Of a stretch of DNA of 64,000 nt, positions 7,734-16,831 are shown one piece after another (within the stretch, counting starts at the first letter, position 1; each line of letters begins with the position of its first letter). Made by a program: the position numbers and the translations under genes. A model generated the notes under the pieces. The model saw only the letters and a program-made list of their open reading frames with translations. It did not search any database and was not told where the DNA came from. Source of the DNA: CAVZQN01 sp963837395 (GTDB taxonomy: Bacteria; Acidobacteriota; HRBIN11; JAKEFK01); NCBI GenBank assembly GCA_963837395.1, contig CAWINI010000004.1, positions 2,666,001 through 2,730,000 of the forward strand, in the 5' to 3' direction.

Positions 7734-9422
7734 TACAGATTCTGGCTTTATGTTCTTTTGTTTTTGACGATTCTTGGCGCAGCATCAGTCAGCAAAATTC
7801 AATTCGTTGATGTTCCGAAATTCAATGTTGTCACATACACCGGCGGCAAAGAAAAGGATCACATTTTGGAATCCACCGGCAACGGCGTGATCATTTTTGA
7901 TTACGACGGAGATTTTGATCAAGACGTTTATTTTGTAAATGCTCTTAGCTTTCCTGCAAAAGGTAAAACTGAGCCACACCCAAATGTGCTTTATCGAAAC
8001 GATGGGGAAGGAAAATTTACAGATGTTACCTCCGCCGCTCATGTTGGGGCTGCTGTTTACGGCCAGGGCGGTTGCGTTGGTGATGTAAACAATGATGGCT
8101 TGCCCGATCTTTTCATTACCAACTTCGGGCCGGACATCCTTTATTTAAACAATGGCGATGGAACTTTTACCGACATCACAGAACGCGCACACCTCGGAGA
8201 TCCGCGTTGGAGCATCGGCTGTACATTTTTCGATGCGGATGGTGATGGTGATCATGATCTATACGTTACCGATTATGTCGATGCAACATGGGAAGAAATC
8301 CATGCAGCAAAGCGCACTCGAATGTGGCGTGGCAAAGTTCCAGTGTTGGATGAGCCGAAAGGGCTTCCCGGAAGCATGGATAGTTTTTACATCAACAACG
8401 GAAATGCAACTTTCACTGAAGCAACTGAAAAAGCGGGTTTAAAACCAGGAAGCGATTCTTATGGAATGGGAGTTGTGAGTTTTGATTATGACAATGATGG
8501 CGATATCGATTTGTATGTTGCAAACGATAGTTCGCCAAATTGCTTGTATCGAAATCGCGGTAATGGCACATTCGAAGAAGTCGGCACGCCGACTGGTGCT
8601 GCTTACAATGCGGATGGTCAAGATCAGGGAAGCATGGGTGTAGGTTTTGGTGACTATGATAATGATGGCTGGTTTGATCTGGTCGTTACAAATTTTGCTC
8701 ACGATTATTACACGCTCTACCACAATTTGAACGGTAAATTCTTTTCTGACATCTCCGCATCTGCAGGAATTGCAATTCCAACATTTGTTCCTTTGGGATG
8801 GGCATCGATCTTTTTTGATGTTGATAATGATCGTGATCTAGACATTTTTTTCTCAAACGGTCACATTTATCCGCAAGTTGATCAAGATCCGAGTCTTCAT
8901 GAAAGTTATCGACAAAAAAACCAGTTGTTTCTTAATGAACAAAATCGTTTTCGTGATGTAAGCGCTGAAGCTGGCAACGGTTTTCAAGTGCAGAAATCTG
9001 CGCGTGGCGGCGCATCTGCGGATCTTGATAATGATGGTGACCTGGATTTGATCATCAGTAATCAAGATGATTCGCCAACATATTTAGAAAACCGATCGCA
9101 GTTCAATGGGAATCATTTCATCAATATTCAGTTAGCAGATACGAAGGGAAGTCCGCTGGCTTTAGGTGCGCGTGTAATTGTGACTGCTGGCGGAGTATCA
9201 CAACATCGTCAAGTTTCTTCCGGTGGAAGTTATGCATCTCAATCTGATCTGCGACTTCATTATGGCTTAGGCAGTTCTACAACCGCCGAAAAAATTGAAA
9301 TTCGTTGGCCTGATGGAACGCGCGAATCACACGTTAACATCGCATCCGATCATTTCTATCTAATCAAACGTGGTGAGAAGCCCGCGATGCAGGGGAGAAA
9401 GGGAGCAGGGGTGAAAGGGTGA
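7728..9422 (+). CDS. CRTAC1-family protein (FG-GAP/VCBS repeats with ASPIC/UnbV domain)
   Basis: 564 residues from ATG 7728 (an in-frame ATG at 7713 is possible; 7728 gives a clean signal peptide MKYRFWLYVLLFLTILGAAS). The exported part carries seven calcium-binding-like loops of the form DxDxDGDxD, for example DADGDGDHD, DYDNDGDID, DLDNDGDLD, typical of FG-GAP/VCBS beta-propellers. A C-terminal ASPIC/UnbV segment (SGGSYASQSDLRLHYGLG, KIEIRWPDG) follows. Function of such proteins is unclear; they are extracellular or cell-surface and abundant in Acidobacteria and Planctomycetes. The last dozen codons (MQGRKGAGVKG) are encoded by an intergenic-type repeat word. Overlaps the next gene by four bases. 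Confidence 0.88.
   Translation: MKYRFWLYVLLFLTILGAASVSKIQFVDVPKFNVVTYTGGKEKDHILESTGNGVIIFDYDGDFDQDVYFVNALSFPAKGKTEPHPNVLYRNDGEGKFTDVTSAAHVGAAVYGQGGCVGDVNNDGLPDLFITNFGPDILYLNNGDGTFTDITERAHLGDPRWSIGCTFFDADGDGDHDLYVTDYVDATWEEIHAAKRTRMWRGKVPVLDEPKGLPGSMDSFYINNGNATFTEATEKAGLKPGSDSYGMGVVSFDYDNDGDIDLYVANDSSPNCLYRNRGNGTFEEVGTPTGAAYNADGQDQGSMGVGFGDYDNDGWFDLVVTNFAHDYYTLYHNLNGKFFSDISASAGIAIPTFVPLGWASIFFDVDNDRDLDIFFSNGHIYPQVDQDPSLHESYRQKNQLFLNEQNRFRDVSAEAGNGFQVQKSARGGASADLDNDGDLDLIISNQDDSPTYLENRSQFNGNHFINIQLADTKGSPLALGARVIVTAGGVSQHRQVSSGGSYASQSDLRLHYGLGSSTTAEKIEIRWPDGTRESHVNIASDHFYLIKRGEKPAMQGRKGAGVKG
9394..9411. repeat. 18-bp direct repeat GGAGAAAGGGAGCAGGGG, copy 1
   Basis: Exact copy at 48314-48331 in an intergenic spot. 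Here it lies inside the 3' end of the CRTAC1 gene and is directly followed by a CTCTGCGCCTTTGCGGT word (9431-9448) that encodes the next protein's signal sequence. Confidence 0.6.
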
Positions 9423-11323
9423 AGCTTCTCTGCGCCTTTGCGGTAATAGTTCTGGTTTTTTCTGTTACCGAAAAAATGCAGCAGGGATTAAAACTTTTAT
9501 CTGCTGGTGATGTCGATGGTGCTGCAGCGTTATTTCAGGAAATCATTCAAGAAAATCCGCAACATGGTCCTGCCAGATTGATGCTGGGCCAGATTGCATT
9601 TGAACGCGGAGATATTCAGCAAGCACAACAACATCTCGAAATCGCGGTTGTTTCAAATCCTCACCGGATTCAGCTTGCGTGGCATTTACTTGGTAGAGTT
9701 TATCTGTTTCAAAAACAATATCAAAAGGCATTGGACGCTTTTGAACAATCGTTAAAAGAAACACCGGATTTTCAACCTGCTCTTCTTGAGCGAGCGCGAG
9801 CGAAAATATTTTTAAAACAAATTGACGGTGCAATTGAAGATCTGCAAAAAATTGGTGATCCTGAAGCAGAGCTTCTTTTGGGTGAAGTTCTGCTATATGC
9901 CGGTAAGGTGAACCAGGCAAATGAACATTTTCAAAATGTAGTAAAAAAAGAACCGGCGGCGAAAATCTTTCTGGAATCGGAAAAGAACATCAAGATTCTG
10001 CTTGGAGAAAATCTCGCCTCTGCTGATGCTTACCTTGCTGCTGCAATTCGGCTAAAATCGCCATCATTATTTCTGGTTGCATACAATATTGATGATCAAA
10101 ACCCGGTTACCAGTTTGTTTCTTCAAAAAGCCGGACAAAAGCTCCCTAACTTTACATTGTTTAAGCCTGATGTTGATCATACCTTGCTTGCTGCATCAAA
10201 CGCCTTAAAGGAAGACCCTCAACAAGCGGAGTTGCTTGCCCAAAAAATCATCAAAGATCGCGCGATACATATTCCAGCTTTGTTGATTCAAATTGAATCA
10301 GCGGAAAAGCAAAACAATTACTGGAACGCGCTAGCCAATTACAAACTGATCATGCAATCGACGCCGGATGTTCCTGCAATACTGTTGCGCTTTGCACTGC
10401 TAGCGCGTGATATTGAAGCCAATACAGCAGCCGAGTGTGCGATTCAAAAAGCCTTAAGTATCAAACCGGATGATGCTTCGCTTTATTACGTTCAGGCAAC
10501 AATCTTGAAGCAAGAAGAAAAGGTGGATGCTGCTTTGGCGGCATGTCAGAAAGCGATCGAACTCGGCTTTCAAGAAGCGCCAGTGTATGTGGCGTTAGGA
10601 AATCTCTATTACGAAAAAATGGAAATTTCCCTTTCGATCGATGCGTTTCAAACAGCGATCGAAAAAGATCCAGGTTCTGCAGAGAATATTGCGTCCTTTG
10701 CATTATCGGCATTAACAACTTCTGATTCTGCGAAGCTTACCGAGATATTGGAAAAGCATGTAGAAGCACATCCTGAAAATATCAATACTCTTTACAGCCT
10801 TGGGGTTTTGTATCTGAATGAGAATCAATTTGATAAAGCGAAAGAATATTTCTTGAAGCTGACGAAAGCAGCTCCAAATAATTCACAGGTTTATTACAAT
10901 CTTTCGCTTTTATATACAAGGGAAGGAAATGACGCACAAGCAAAGAAAACGATTGACCGGTTCGAGCAATTGAAAACTGAGGAACGGAAAGAATTCCTGC
11001 GTCAAAATCAACTCTACCGTGTTCGGTTGGAAGCCGCTGATGCTAAGAAAAGTGGCGACATCAATAAAGCGATTGATCTTTATTCGCAGATTGTGGCGCA
11101 AGGATCAGAAGAAAAAGCGGACTTGCTAGCATTGGGAGAATTGAATTTAGCAGCGCAAAAGTGGAAGGATGGAACTTCCGCATTCGTAAAAGTCCAACGA
11201 AAGTGGCCTTACGAAGTCAAAGCGCTGGAAGGTCTAGCTAAAGCCTACAAGGCCATGCAGTATGAAGAAAATGCGACGCAGTCTCAGTATGAATTAGATC
11301 TGTTGAATAGTCTTTGTAGATAA
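9419..11323 (+). CDS. exported TPR-repeat protein
   Basis: 634 residues starting at a GTG that overlaps the previous stop (GTGA). A hydrophobic N-terminus (KLLCAFAVIVLVFSV) suggests export. The rest is tetratricopeptide repeats: about ten 34-residue helix pairs, for example AAALFQEIIQENPQHGPARL, KALDAFEQSLKETPDFQPAL and KAKEYFLKLTKAAPNNSQVY. TPR arrays mediate protein binding. It sits between a CRTAC1 protein and a sulfatase-TPR protein, an association frequently seen in Acidobacteria. The partner and the process are unknown. Confidence 0.88.
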   Translation: MKLLCAFAVIVLVFSVTEKMQQGLKLLSAGDVDGAAALFQEIIQENPQHGPARLMLGQIAFERGDIQQAQQHLEIAVVSNPHRIQLAWHLLGRVYLFQKQYQKALDAFEQSLKETPDFQPALLERARAKIFLKQIDGAIEDLQKIGDPEAELLLGEVLLYAGKVNQANEHFQNVVKKEPAAKIFLESEKNIKILLGENLASADAYLAAAIRLKSPSLFLVAYNIDDQNPVTSLFLQKAGQKLPNFTLFKPDVDHTLLAASNALKEDPQQAELLAQKIIKDRAIHIPALLIQIESAEKQNNYWNALANYKLIMQSTPDVPAILLRFALLARDIEANTAAECAIQKALSIKPDDASLYYVQATILKQEEKVDAALAACQKAIELGFQEAPVYVALGNLYYEKMEISLSIDAFQTAIEKDPGSAENIASFALSALTTSDSAKLTEILEKHVEAHPENINTLYSLGVLYLNENQFDKAKEYFLKLTKAAPNNSQVYYNLSLLYTREGNDAQAKKTIDRFEQLKTEERKEFLRQNQLYRVRLEAADAKKSGDINKAIDLYSQIVAQGSEEKADLLALGELNLAAQKWKDGTSAFVKVQRKWPYEVKALEGLAKAYKAMQYEENATQSQYELDLLNSLCR

Positions 11324-11329
11324 AATCCG

Positions 11330-12340
11330 ATGCGCACAAAAATCATTCTACCGCTAATGATTATTTTCATGATTGCATTGGTTTTCATATGGAAATCTCA
11401 GAAAGAAACTTTGCCTGGATTTGGTGATTTTCAGAATTACAATCTTTTGCTCGTTACCATCGATACATTACGCGCCGATCATCTTCCTGCTTACGGGTAT
11501 ACAAAAATTCATACGCCGAATTTGGATCGGTTAGCAAACGAAAGTTTTGTTTTTGAAGATGTCGTCGCTCAAGTTCCGATGACATTGCCTTCTCACACTT
11601 GCATTCTTACAGGATTACTTCCGCCTGCTCACGGCGTTCATGATAACGCCGGATTCATCCTTGATTCCAAGGTCAATACGCTTGCGGAAATGTTAAAGAG
11701 CAAGAATTATAAAACTGCTGCATTCATTTCTGCATTTATTCTTGATTCACAATTCGGATTGGACCAGGGCTTCGATCTTTATTCAGATAACTTCAGTTTG
11801 GTTCAGGCGAATGTTGATAGCACTCATGTATCTCGCCGTGCGGAAGAAACGGAATTGGAAGTCGATGCCTGGCTCAGAAAAAATTCGGATCAGAAATTTT
11901 TTTTATGGGTACATTATTATGATCCGCATGATCCTTATGACCCACCTGAACCATATAAAACGGAATATGCATCATCACTTTATGATGGAGAAATTGCTTA
12001 CACGGATCATGTATTTGGAAAACTCTATGACCAATTGGATCAACTTCAACTGAAAGAAAAAACGATTGTCGTAATGACAGGCGATCATGGAGAAGGACTT
12101 GGAGAACATAAGGAACAAACGCACTCTATATTCATCTACAATGCGACTCAACATGTTCCTCTCATGATCCGGCTGCCGAAGATAAAGCCTGAATGGATCA
12201 AAGGTGTCGTAAGTCTCGTTGATATCGCTCCAACCGTTCTTGAATGGCTTGGAGTTCAACCGGATCAAAATATGCAAGGACGAAGTTTGATTCCACTCAT
12301 TGCAGGGAAGGACCGATTCAAACAGGGCTGCGTACAGTGA
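11330..12340 (+). CDS. sulfatase-like (alkaline-phosphatase superfamily) domain, N-terminal half of a split gene
   Basis: 336 residues. N-terminal membrane anchor (ILPLMIIFMIALVFIW), then an alkaline-phosphatase-fold domain with metal-site motifs TIDTLRADHLPAYGY, TLPSHTCILTG, HYYDPHDPYDPP, VVMTGDHGEGLGEH. The nucleophile position reads T-L-P-S-H rather than C/S-x-P-x-R, so it is not a formylglycine sulfatase by motif; phosphatase or phosphotransferase chemistry is possible. The frame ends prematurely with an unrelated tail after LIPLIAGKD; homologous sequence continues in the +1 frame (next entry). Skipping one base near 12314 would give a single protein of about 747 residues. Confidence 0.85.
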   Translation: MRTKIILPLMIIFMIALVFIWKSQKETLPGFGDFQNYNLLLVTIDTLRADHLPAYGYTKIHTPNLDRLANESFVFEDVVAQVPMTLPSHTCILTGLLPPAHGVHDNAGFILDSKVNTLAEMLKSKNYKTAAFISAFILDSQFGLDQGFDLYSDNFSLVQANVDSTHVSRRAEETELEVDAWLRKNSDQKFFLWVHYYDPHDPYDPPEPYKTEYASSLYDGEIAYTDHVFGKLYDQLDQLQLKEKTIVVMTGDHGEGLGEHKEQTHSIFIYNATQHVPLMIRLPKIKPEWIKGVVSLVDIAPTVLEWLGVQPDQNMQGRSLIPLIAGKDRFKQGCVQ

Positions 12341-13574
12341 AAGCATCTTTCCAGAGTTGCATTACGGTTTCAGTCCCTTGAGAAGAATTGCAACGGACCA
12401 ATATGAATTCATCGATGCCCCAAATCCCGAGTTATATGACCGCGTCAATGACCGTAATGAATTGAAAAACTTATTCAAGGAAAAACCTGAAACCGCAAAT
12501 GTGCTGCATAAGAGATTGGATGAGATTTTAAAATTATCGCAAACAGCTGCAAAACAAACCCAAAAAATGGATCCGGAAACGGAAGAAAAACTGAGAGCCA
12601 TGGGTTATGTAGGAACAATCGTGGCGAGTACTTCGGAAAGTTTGAAAATTGATCCTAAAGATAAGATCGATTTGCTGGAATTAATTTCGCAGGCGCATCA
12701 GGCATTAACAAAGAAGAATTTCCCTTTTGTGGTGGAAACGACGACAAGAATTTTGCAGCAAGACTCCAACATCGTTGATGCTCACTTTTTGCTTGCCACC
12801 GCTTATTTAAGCTTGAATGAAAACGAAAAAGCGCTGGTTGAAATGTTGAAGACGATCCAACTGAAGCCGGACCATTCTCAAACACTTTACAATTTAGCTT
12901 TTTATTACCAACTTCATGGCAATCTTGATGAAGCAGAGAAATGGTATTTACAACTTCTGAAAGTTGTGCCCGAACATTTATCGGCATGCATGAATTTAGT
13001 AGATGTGTACCGACAAAAGAACGAACCTGAAAAAGCAAAAGTTTATCTTGCGAAAATTGTTACTTCCTATGATAAGGCATTAAAAGAAACAGAGGTTCCT
13101 GAGAATCGTGCGCCTCTTTTGGAAAAGCTGGCACAAGCATATTTTGCCAGTGGCGATCTGGATCAAAGTCAAAAAACATTGAAGGAGGCGATTCAGATAA
13201 TGCCGAATCGTCCTATGACGCATTTTCATATGGGTGCGATTTATCAACAAAAAAAAGAATTTGATAAAGCGATTGCAGAATATGAGGCCGAATCTAAAAT
13301 CAGCCCAAATAATTTCAAAGTTTTTTTTAATCTTGGAGTTCTCTATCGCAATTCTGGGCGGACGCAAGATTCAATTCAATCTTTTCAGAAGGCTCTTCAA
13401 CTCAACAATCAGTTTTATCCTACATATTACCAACTTGCCGAAGTCTATCTCATTACGAACTCCAATTTAGATGAAGCACTTCGGCTGGTAGAGTTAGCGA
13501 ATCAACAAACGCCAACCAGGGAAGGTGAACTGTTGAGGCAAACGATTGCCAAAAGGTTAAGTGAAATCCAATGA
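12300..13574 (+). CDS. C-terminal half of the sulfatase-TPR protein (+1 frame)
   Basis: The first residues after the shift (DSNRAAYSESIFPELHYGFS, then RRIATDQYEFIDAP and PELYDRVNDRNELKNL) are the conserved end of the sulfatase-like domain, which cannot be an independent protein start. From about residue 110 come TPR repeats, e.g. NEKALVEMLKTIQLKPDHSQ and LDEAEKWYLQLLKVVPEHLS. An ATG at 12300 could in principle allow separate translation. Together with the previous entry it forms one broken gene, or one gene with a sequence error. Confidence 0.85.
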   Translation: MQGRTDSNRAAYSESIFPELHYGFSPLRRIATDQYEFIDAPNPELYDRVNDRNELKNLFKEKPETANVLHKRLDEILKLSQTAAKQTQKMDPETEEKLRAMGYVGTIVASTSESLKIDPKDKIDLLELISQAHQALTKKNFPFVVETTTRILQQDSNIVDAHFLLATAYLSLNENEKALVEMLKTIQLKPDHSQTLYNLAFYYQLHGNLDEAEKWYLQLLKVVPEHLSACMNLVDVYRQKNEPEKAKVYLAKIVTSYDKALKETEVPENRAPLLEKLAQAYFASGDLDQSQKTLKEAIQIMPNRPMTHFHMGAIYQQKKEFDKAIAEYEAESKISPNNFKVFFNLGVLYRNSGRTQDSIQSFQKALQLNNQFYPTYYQLAEVYLITNSNLDEALRLVELANQQTPTREGELLRQTIAKRLSEIQ

Positions 13575-13889
13575 AATGGATTTTGTCGCGCTGATAATTT
13601 GGATTTCAGAAATATTCTTAGACGGAGAACCATATTATTATGCAGGCATATGTTTTGCTACTAAGATTTTAGTAGTGCTCTATTTCATGTAGTGCTCTAT
13701 TTCATATTGTGAAATGGCGTTTTAGCATTGTTTTTTTTTCGGATTTGTGTTCTATAATGGATTCAGTGGATTGTCTCGCTTTCATTTTATGATCTCGTCA
13801 AACAGGGATGGGTCAACTTTTTTTACAACTCGCAACTTTGAGGAATTTTTCTCTTCGTATAAAAAATTTCTCATGGACTAGGAGGGTTT
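13575..13889 (+). promoter_or_regulatory. intergenic control region of the TonB-dependent receptor
   Basis: A 315-bp gap without a gene. It holds a hairpin CTACTAA-GATT-TTAGTAG (13658-13675), a 17-bp tandem duplication GTAGTGCTCTATTTCAT (13672-13688 and 13689-13705), the palindrome at 13700-13714, and a perfect TATAAT at 13753-13758 preceded by TTGTTT (13728) at a long spacing of 19. A ribosome-binding site AGGAGGG precedes ATG 13890. The long distance from TATAAT to the ATG implies a 5' UTR of about 125 nt, in which I see no recognisable riboswitch. Confidence 0.5.
13700..13714. promoter_or_regulatory. palindromic operator candidate, TTTCA-TATTG-TGAAA
   Basis: Same TTTCA-N5-TGAAA palindrome as the two upstream of the CRTAC1 gene. 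It lies about 40 bp upstream of a TATAAT -10, and a half site TTTCATGT (13683) is created by the adjacent 17-bp duplication. Confidence 0.5.
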
Positions 13890-16736
13890 ATGCGCAGAGT
13901 CAGGCTGCTGTTACCAATAGCGTTATGCCTGCTTGCCTTCGCCGCAATGGTTTGGGGGCAAAGCACCGGCGGTAATATTCGGGGAGTGGTTAATGATTCG
14001 GAAGGAAAGCCGCTTCCAGGCGTAACTGTAATGATCACTAGTAAGGCTTTAATGGGAGGAACTCGAACAACGTATACCAATGAGCTGGGCGTTTTTCGTT
14101 TTCCGTCACTTCCTGTAGGAAATTATTCAGTCGATTTCACAATGGAGGGTTTTGACAAAGTTCATGTCTCAACAGTAGACGTAAATCTTGATCAGACTGC
14201 GAATGTTCCGATCAGCATGAACTTTACAAAGATGTCGGAAACGGTAACGATCATGGGTGAAACTCCACTGATCGATGTAACCGATTCTCAGAATTCCACA
14301 AACTATAGTGGCCCCATTTTGGAAGAAGTGCCCACGCAGCACTCGGAGTGGTTGCTGATGCAGATGACTCCGGGCGTCAGTCAAAATTTTGGTGATGCCG
14401 GCGGTGACCGCACAATAGCATTTGGATCCAATCAGCAATCCAATGCGTGGCATTTGGATGGTCTGGATCTTTCGGCTCCTGAAACCGGATCTACCTGGCT
14501 CAGTGTCAATCCCGATCTCATTGAAGAGGTGCAGGTTGTTGCTAACGGTGGCGCGGAGTATGGAAATCATATGGGCGCCGTTTTTAATGTTATCACCAAA
14601 AAAGGAAGCAATGAATTTCATGGCGGAGCAAATTACTATTTGCTTGATGATGGCTTGACAGGTACCAGCGTTGATCTCAATACCGGCAGTAATTCCGATG
14701 TATTTAATCGATTAGAGTATCGTCAGATTACAGGCCAAGTCGGCGGCCCGATTGTTAAAGATAAACTTTGGTGGTTTGGCGGATTTCAAAGTTACCGGGA
14801 TGCTTCCGGCCAGCCCGGCACTGATCCTGAATTCGCAGCACAAGCGCCTTATAAGAGTGATAAATATGATGTCAAGATAAACTCGCTTGCGGGACAGAAG
14901 CATGAAATCTCCGGCTTCTTCCATTGGGACAATTGGGATAGCCCTAACACTCCGAGTCCTTTCGTGACTCCATCGGCTCTCTCGGGAGAAGGTGGCCAGA
15001 ACCCGGCATGGGGAGCATCTCTGACTTCCACGCTTTCTCCGAAATTACTCGTTGAAGTCGGTTATTCGGGATGGTCGACCACGGATTTATATGACTCAGT
15101 CATCGGAGCTCCGCTGGAAGATCCGTTCATTGATTACACTCCAGCTGGTGGAGGTCCAACGACTTATTCCGGCGGTGTCTATTACACCTGGGATTACAAA
15201 ACCTGGAGAAGCACGTTTCGTGGAAAAGCAACTAGCTACGCCGATAACTTTCTGAAATCCCAACACGAGTTTAAGTTCGGCGTTCAATACTCGAAAGGCT
15301 CAAATGATAGTATTAACGGTCTCGGTCCGAATGGAAGCTATAGTTACAATTACTATGGTTATCTGTACAAAGTTTATCAGACACCATGGCAGTATGGTTC
15401 CAGGACCAACGATCTTGGAATATTTGTAGATGACTCGGTCACCGTCAATGATCGCTTGACTTTAAACCTCGGGGTTCGTTTCGATCACGATAGCGGAAAA
15501 TTGCCCGAGTATAAGCGACTCAAAGTTGGTACGCCTTCCGTTACGCCGGTCGGAAACTTCGCAGAGACAGATCAAACACTTCCCGGACAGGATGTTGTTG
15601 ATTGGAATCTGGTTTCACCTCGCCTCGGCTTCGTTTTTCAACCGGAAAAACAAGTTTCCAAAATTACCGGTACATTCGGCGTTTACTATGATCATGACGT
15701 TAGCGGAAACTGGGATTATCCACCACCCGGATTTCCGCCTACAGAATTCTCCCTCTTTAATCCGGACACGGGCCAATATGATCCAGTGCGCACTTCATTT
15801 GAAACCCTGGTGCCGCCAGCCCCAGGATTTATAAACCCGCCGCGTGCACTGAATTACTCAATTGGCTATGATCGCCAAGTAGGAAACAGCATGGCTGTTG
15901 GTGTTCAGTACATTTACAAGAGCACAAAGGATATGGTGGGATGGGCTTCGCACGGTGGCACTTTCACTCCAGTGGATTTTGTCGATCCATTTACGGGCCA
16001 GCATTATACGCTGCTCGAGTACGCCGTAGATGCTGATGGAAATTTCATTGATCCTCCTACATTATCTCGAGGAAACGGTCCAGGCGATATTTGCGTGAGA
16101 GCTCCTTTTGCTTCGGAGTGCGCGAATGGGCCCTTGCCGGATTATCATCAGAAATACCATGGAGTGCTTCTAACATTTGAGAAGAGATTTTCCGATAGCT
16201 GGGCGCTGAATATGAATTACACCTGGTCGGAATCGACCGGTCTAAGCGCTCGCCCGTTGAGCCAGTTCCAAAACAATCCTTCGTATGGTAGCAAAGATGG
16301 AGGCGATCTAGTCAACCAATATCTAAATGCTGAAGGCCGCCAACAAGGAGATCGTCCGCATATGTTCCGTGTTCAGGGAGTCTTCTATCATTTGCCTTTG
16401 GGTCTGAATGCGTCGGTTCTCGCTGACTTCGAAACCGGGCGTTACTTCGTTCGCCAAATCCGTGTCGGAGGATTAACTCAGGGCAGCACAAGGATAATCC
16501 TGCAACAAAATTACCGTCTGGAGGCCGTCAAATCGGTTGATATTACGGTTGGCAGAAAATTCGCGTTTGGCAATGGATTTGTAGCTCGCCTGGATGGGAC
16601 GGTTTATAACATTCTAAATTCGGATAATCCTCTTGAGCTTGCTTCATTGAGATTGCAAGACCCCAGCGAAACGTTTATACCTGACTTCTGGACTCAACCC
16701 CGACGTTTGGAGATACGTTTCGGATTTCAGTTCTAG
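13890..16736 (+). CDS. TonB-dependent receptor with N-terminal carboxypeptidase-regulatory-like domain
   Basis: 948 residues. Signal peptide ending about residue 23 (LLAFAAMVWGQ), then a CarboxypepD_reg-like beta-sandwich (about 28-110, IRGVVNDSEGKPLPGVTV). A plug domain follows (about 115-250, with AFGSNQQSNAWHLDGLDL and VIEEVQV-like LIEEVQVVANGGAEYGNHMG), then a long beta-barrel ending in the aromatic terminal RFGFQF, as expected for an outer-membrane barrel. This class in Acidobacteria takes up large substrates such as glycans or peptides. No obvious TonB box is visible. Strong ribosome-binding site AGGAGGG; terminator directly downstream. Regulated possibly through the shared palindrome at 13700. 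Confidence 0.92.
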   Translation: MRRVRLLLPIALCLLAFAAMVWGQSTGGNIRGVVNDSEGKPLPGVTVMITSKALMGGTRTTYTNELGVFRFPSLPVGNYSVDFTMEGFDKVHVSTVDVNLDQTANVPISMNFTKMSETVTIMGETPLIDVTDSQNSTNYSGPILEEVPTQHSEWLLMQMTPGVSQNFGDAGGDRTIAFGSNQQSNAWHLDGLDLSAPETGSTWLSVNPDLIEEVQVVANGGAEYGNHMGAVFNVITKKGSNEFHGGANYYLLDDGLTGTSVDLNTGSNSDVFNRLEYRQITGQVGGPIVKDKLWWFGGFQSYRDASGQPGTDPEFAAQAPYKSDKYDVKINSLAGQKHEISGFFHWDNWDSPNTPSPFVTPSALSGEGGQNPAWGASLTSTLSPKLLVEVGYSGWSTTDLYDSVIGAPLEDPFIDYTPAGGGPTTYSGGVYYTWDYKTWRSTFRGKATSYADNFLKSQHEFKFGVQYSKGSNDSINGLGPNGSYSYNYYGYLYKVYQTPWQYGSRTNDLGIFVDDSVTVNDRLTLNLGVRFDHDSGKLPEYKRLKVGTPSVTPVGNFAETDQTLPGQDVVDWNLVSPRLGFVFQPEKQVSKITGTFGVYYDHDVSGNWDYPPPGFPPTEFSLFNPDTGQYDPVRTSFETLVPPAPGFINPPRALNYSIGYDRQVGNSMAVGVQYIYKSTKDMVGWASHGGTFTPVDFVDPFTGQHYTLLEYAVDADGNFIDPPTLSRGNGPGDICVRAPFASECANGPLPDYHQKYHGVLLTFEKRFSDSWALNMNYTWSESTGLSARPLSQFQNNPSYGSKDGGDLVNQYLNAEGRQQGDRPHMFRVQGVFYHLPLGLNASVLADFETGRYFVRQIRVGGLTQGSTRIILQQNYRLEAVKSVDITVGRKFAFGNGFVARLDGTVYNILNSDNPLELASLRLQDPSETFIPDFWTQPRRLEIRFGFQF

Positions 16737-16750
16737 TTAGTACTTTTCGG

Positions 16751-16790
16751 GAGGTTCTGAGAATATTTTCTTAGAACCTCTTTTCTTTTT
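16751..16790 (+). terminator. intrinsic terminator of the TonB-dependent receptor
   Basis: Stem 16751-16763 / 16768-16780 (GAGGTTCTGAGAA with TTCTTAGAACCTC, one G-T pair), followed by TTTTCTTTTT. Confidence 0.85.
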
Positions 16791-16793
16791 TGA

Positions 16794-16822
16794 TTGACTG
16801 CCTTCCATCACTTCACTATACT
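16794..16822 (+). promoter_or_regulatory. sigma-70-type promoter of the Cys leader
   Basis: TTGACT (16794-16799), 17-bp spacer, TATACT (16817-16822). The expected start of transcription near 16829 is only a few bases before the leader ATG at 16832, so the leader peptide would be translated from an almost leaderless transcript. Confidence 0.75.
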
Positions 16823-16831
16823 AAAGTGCGT

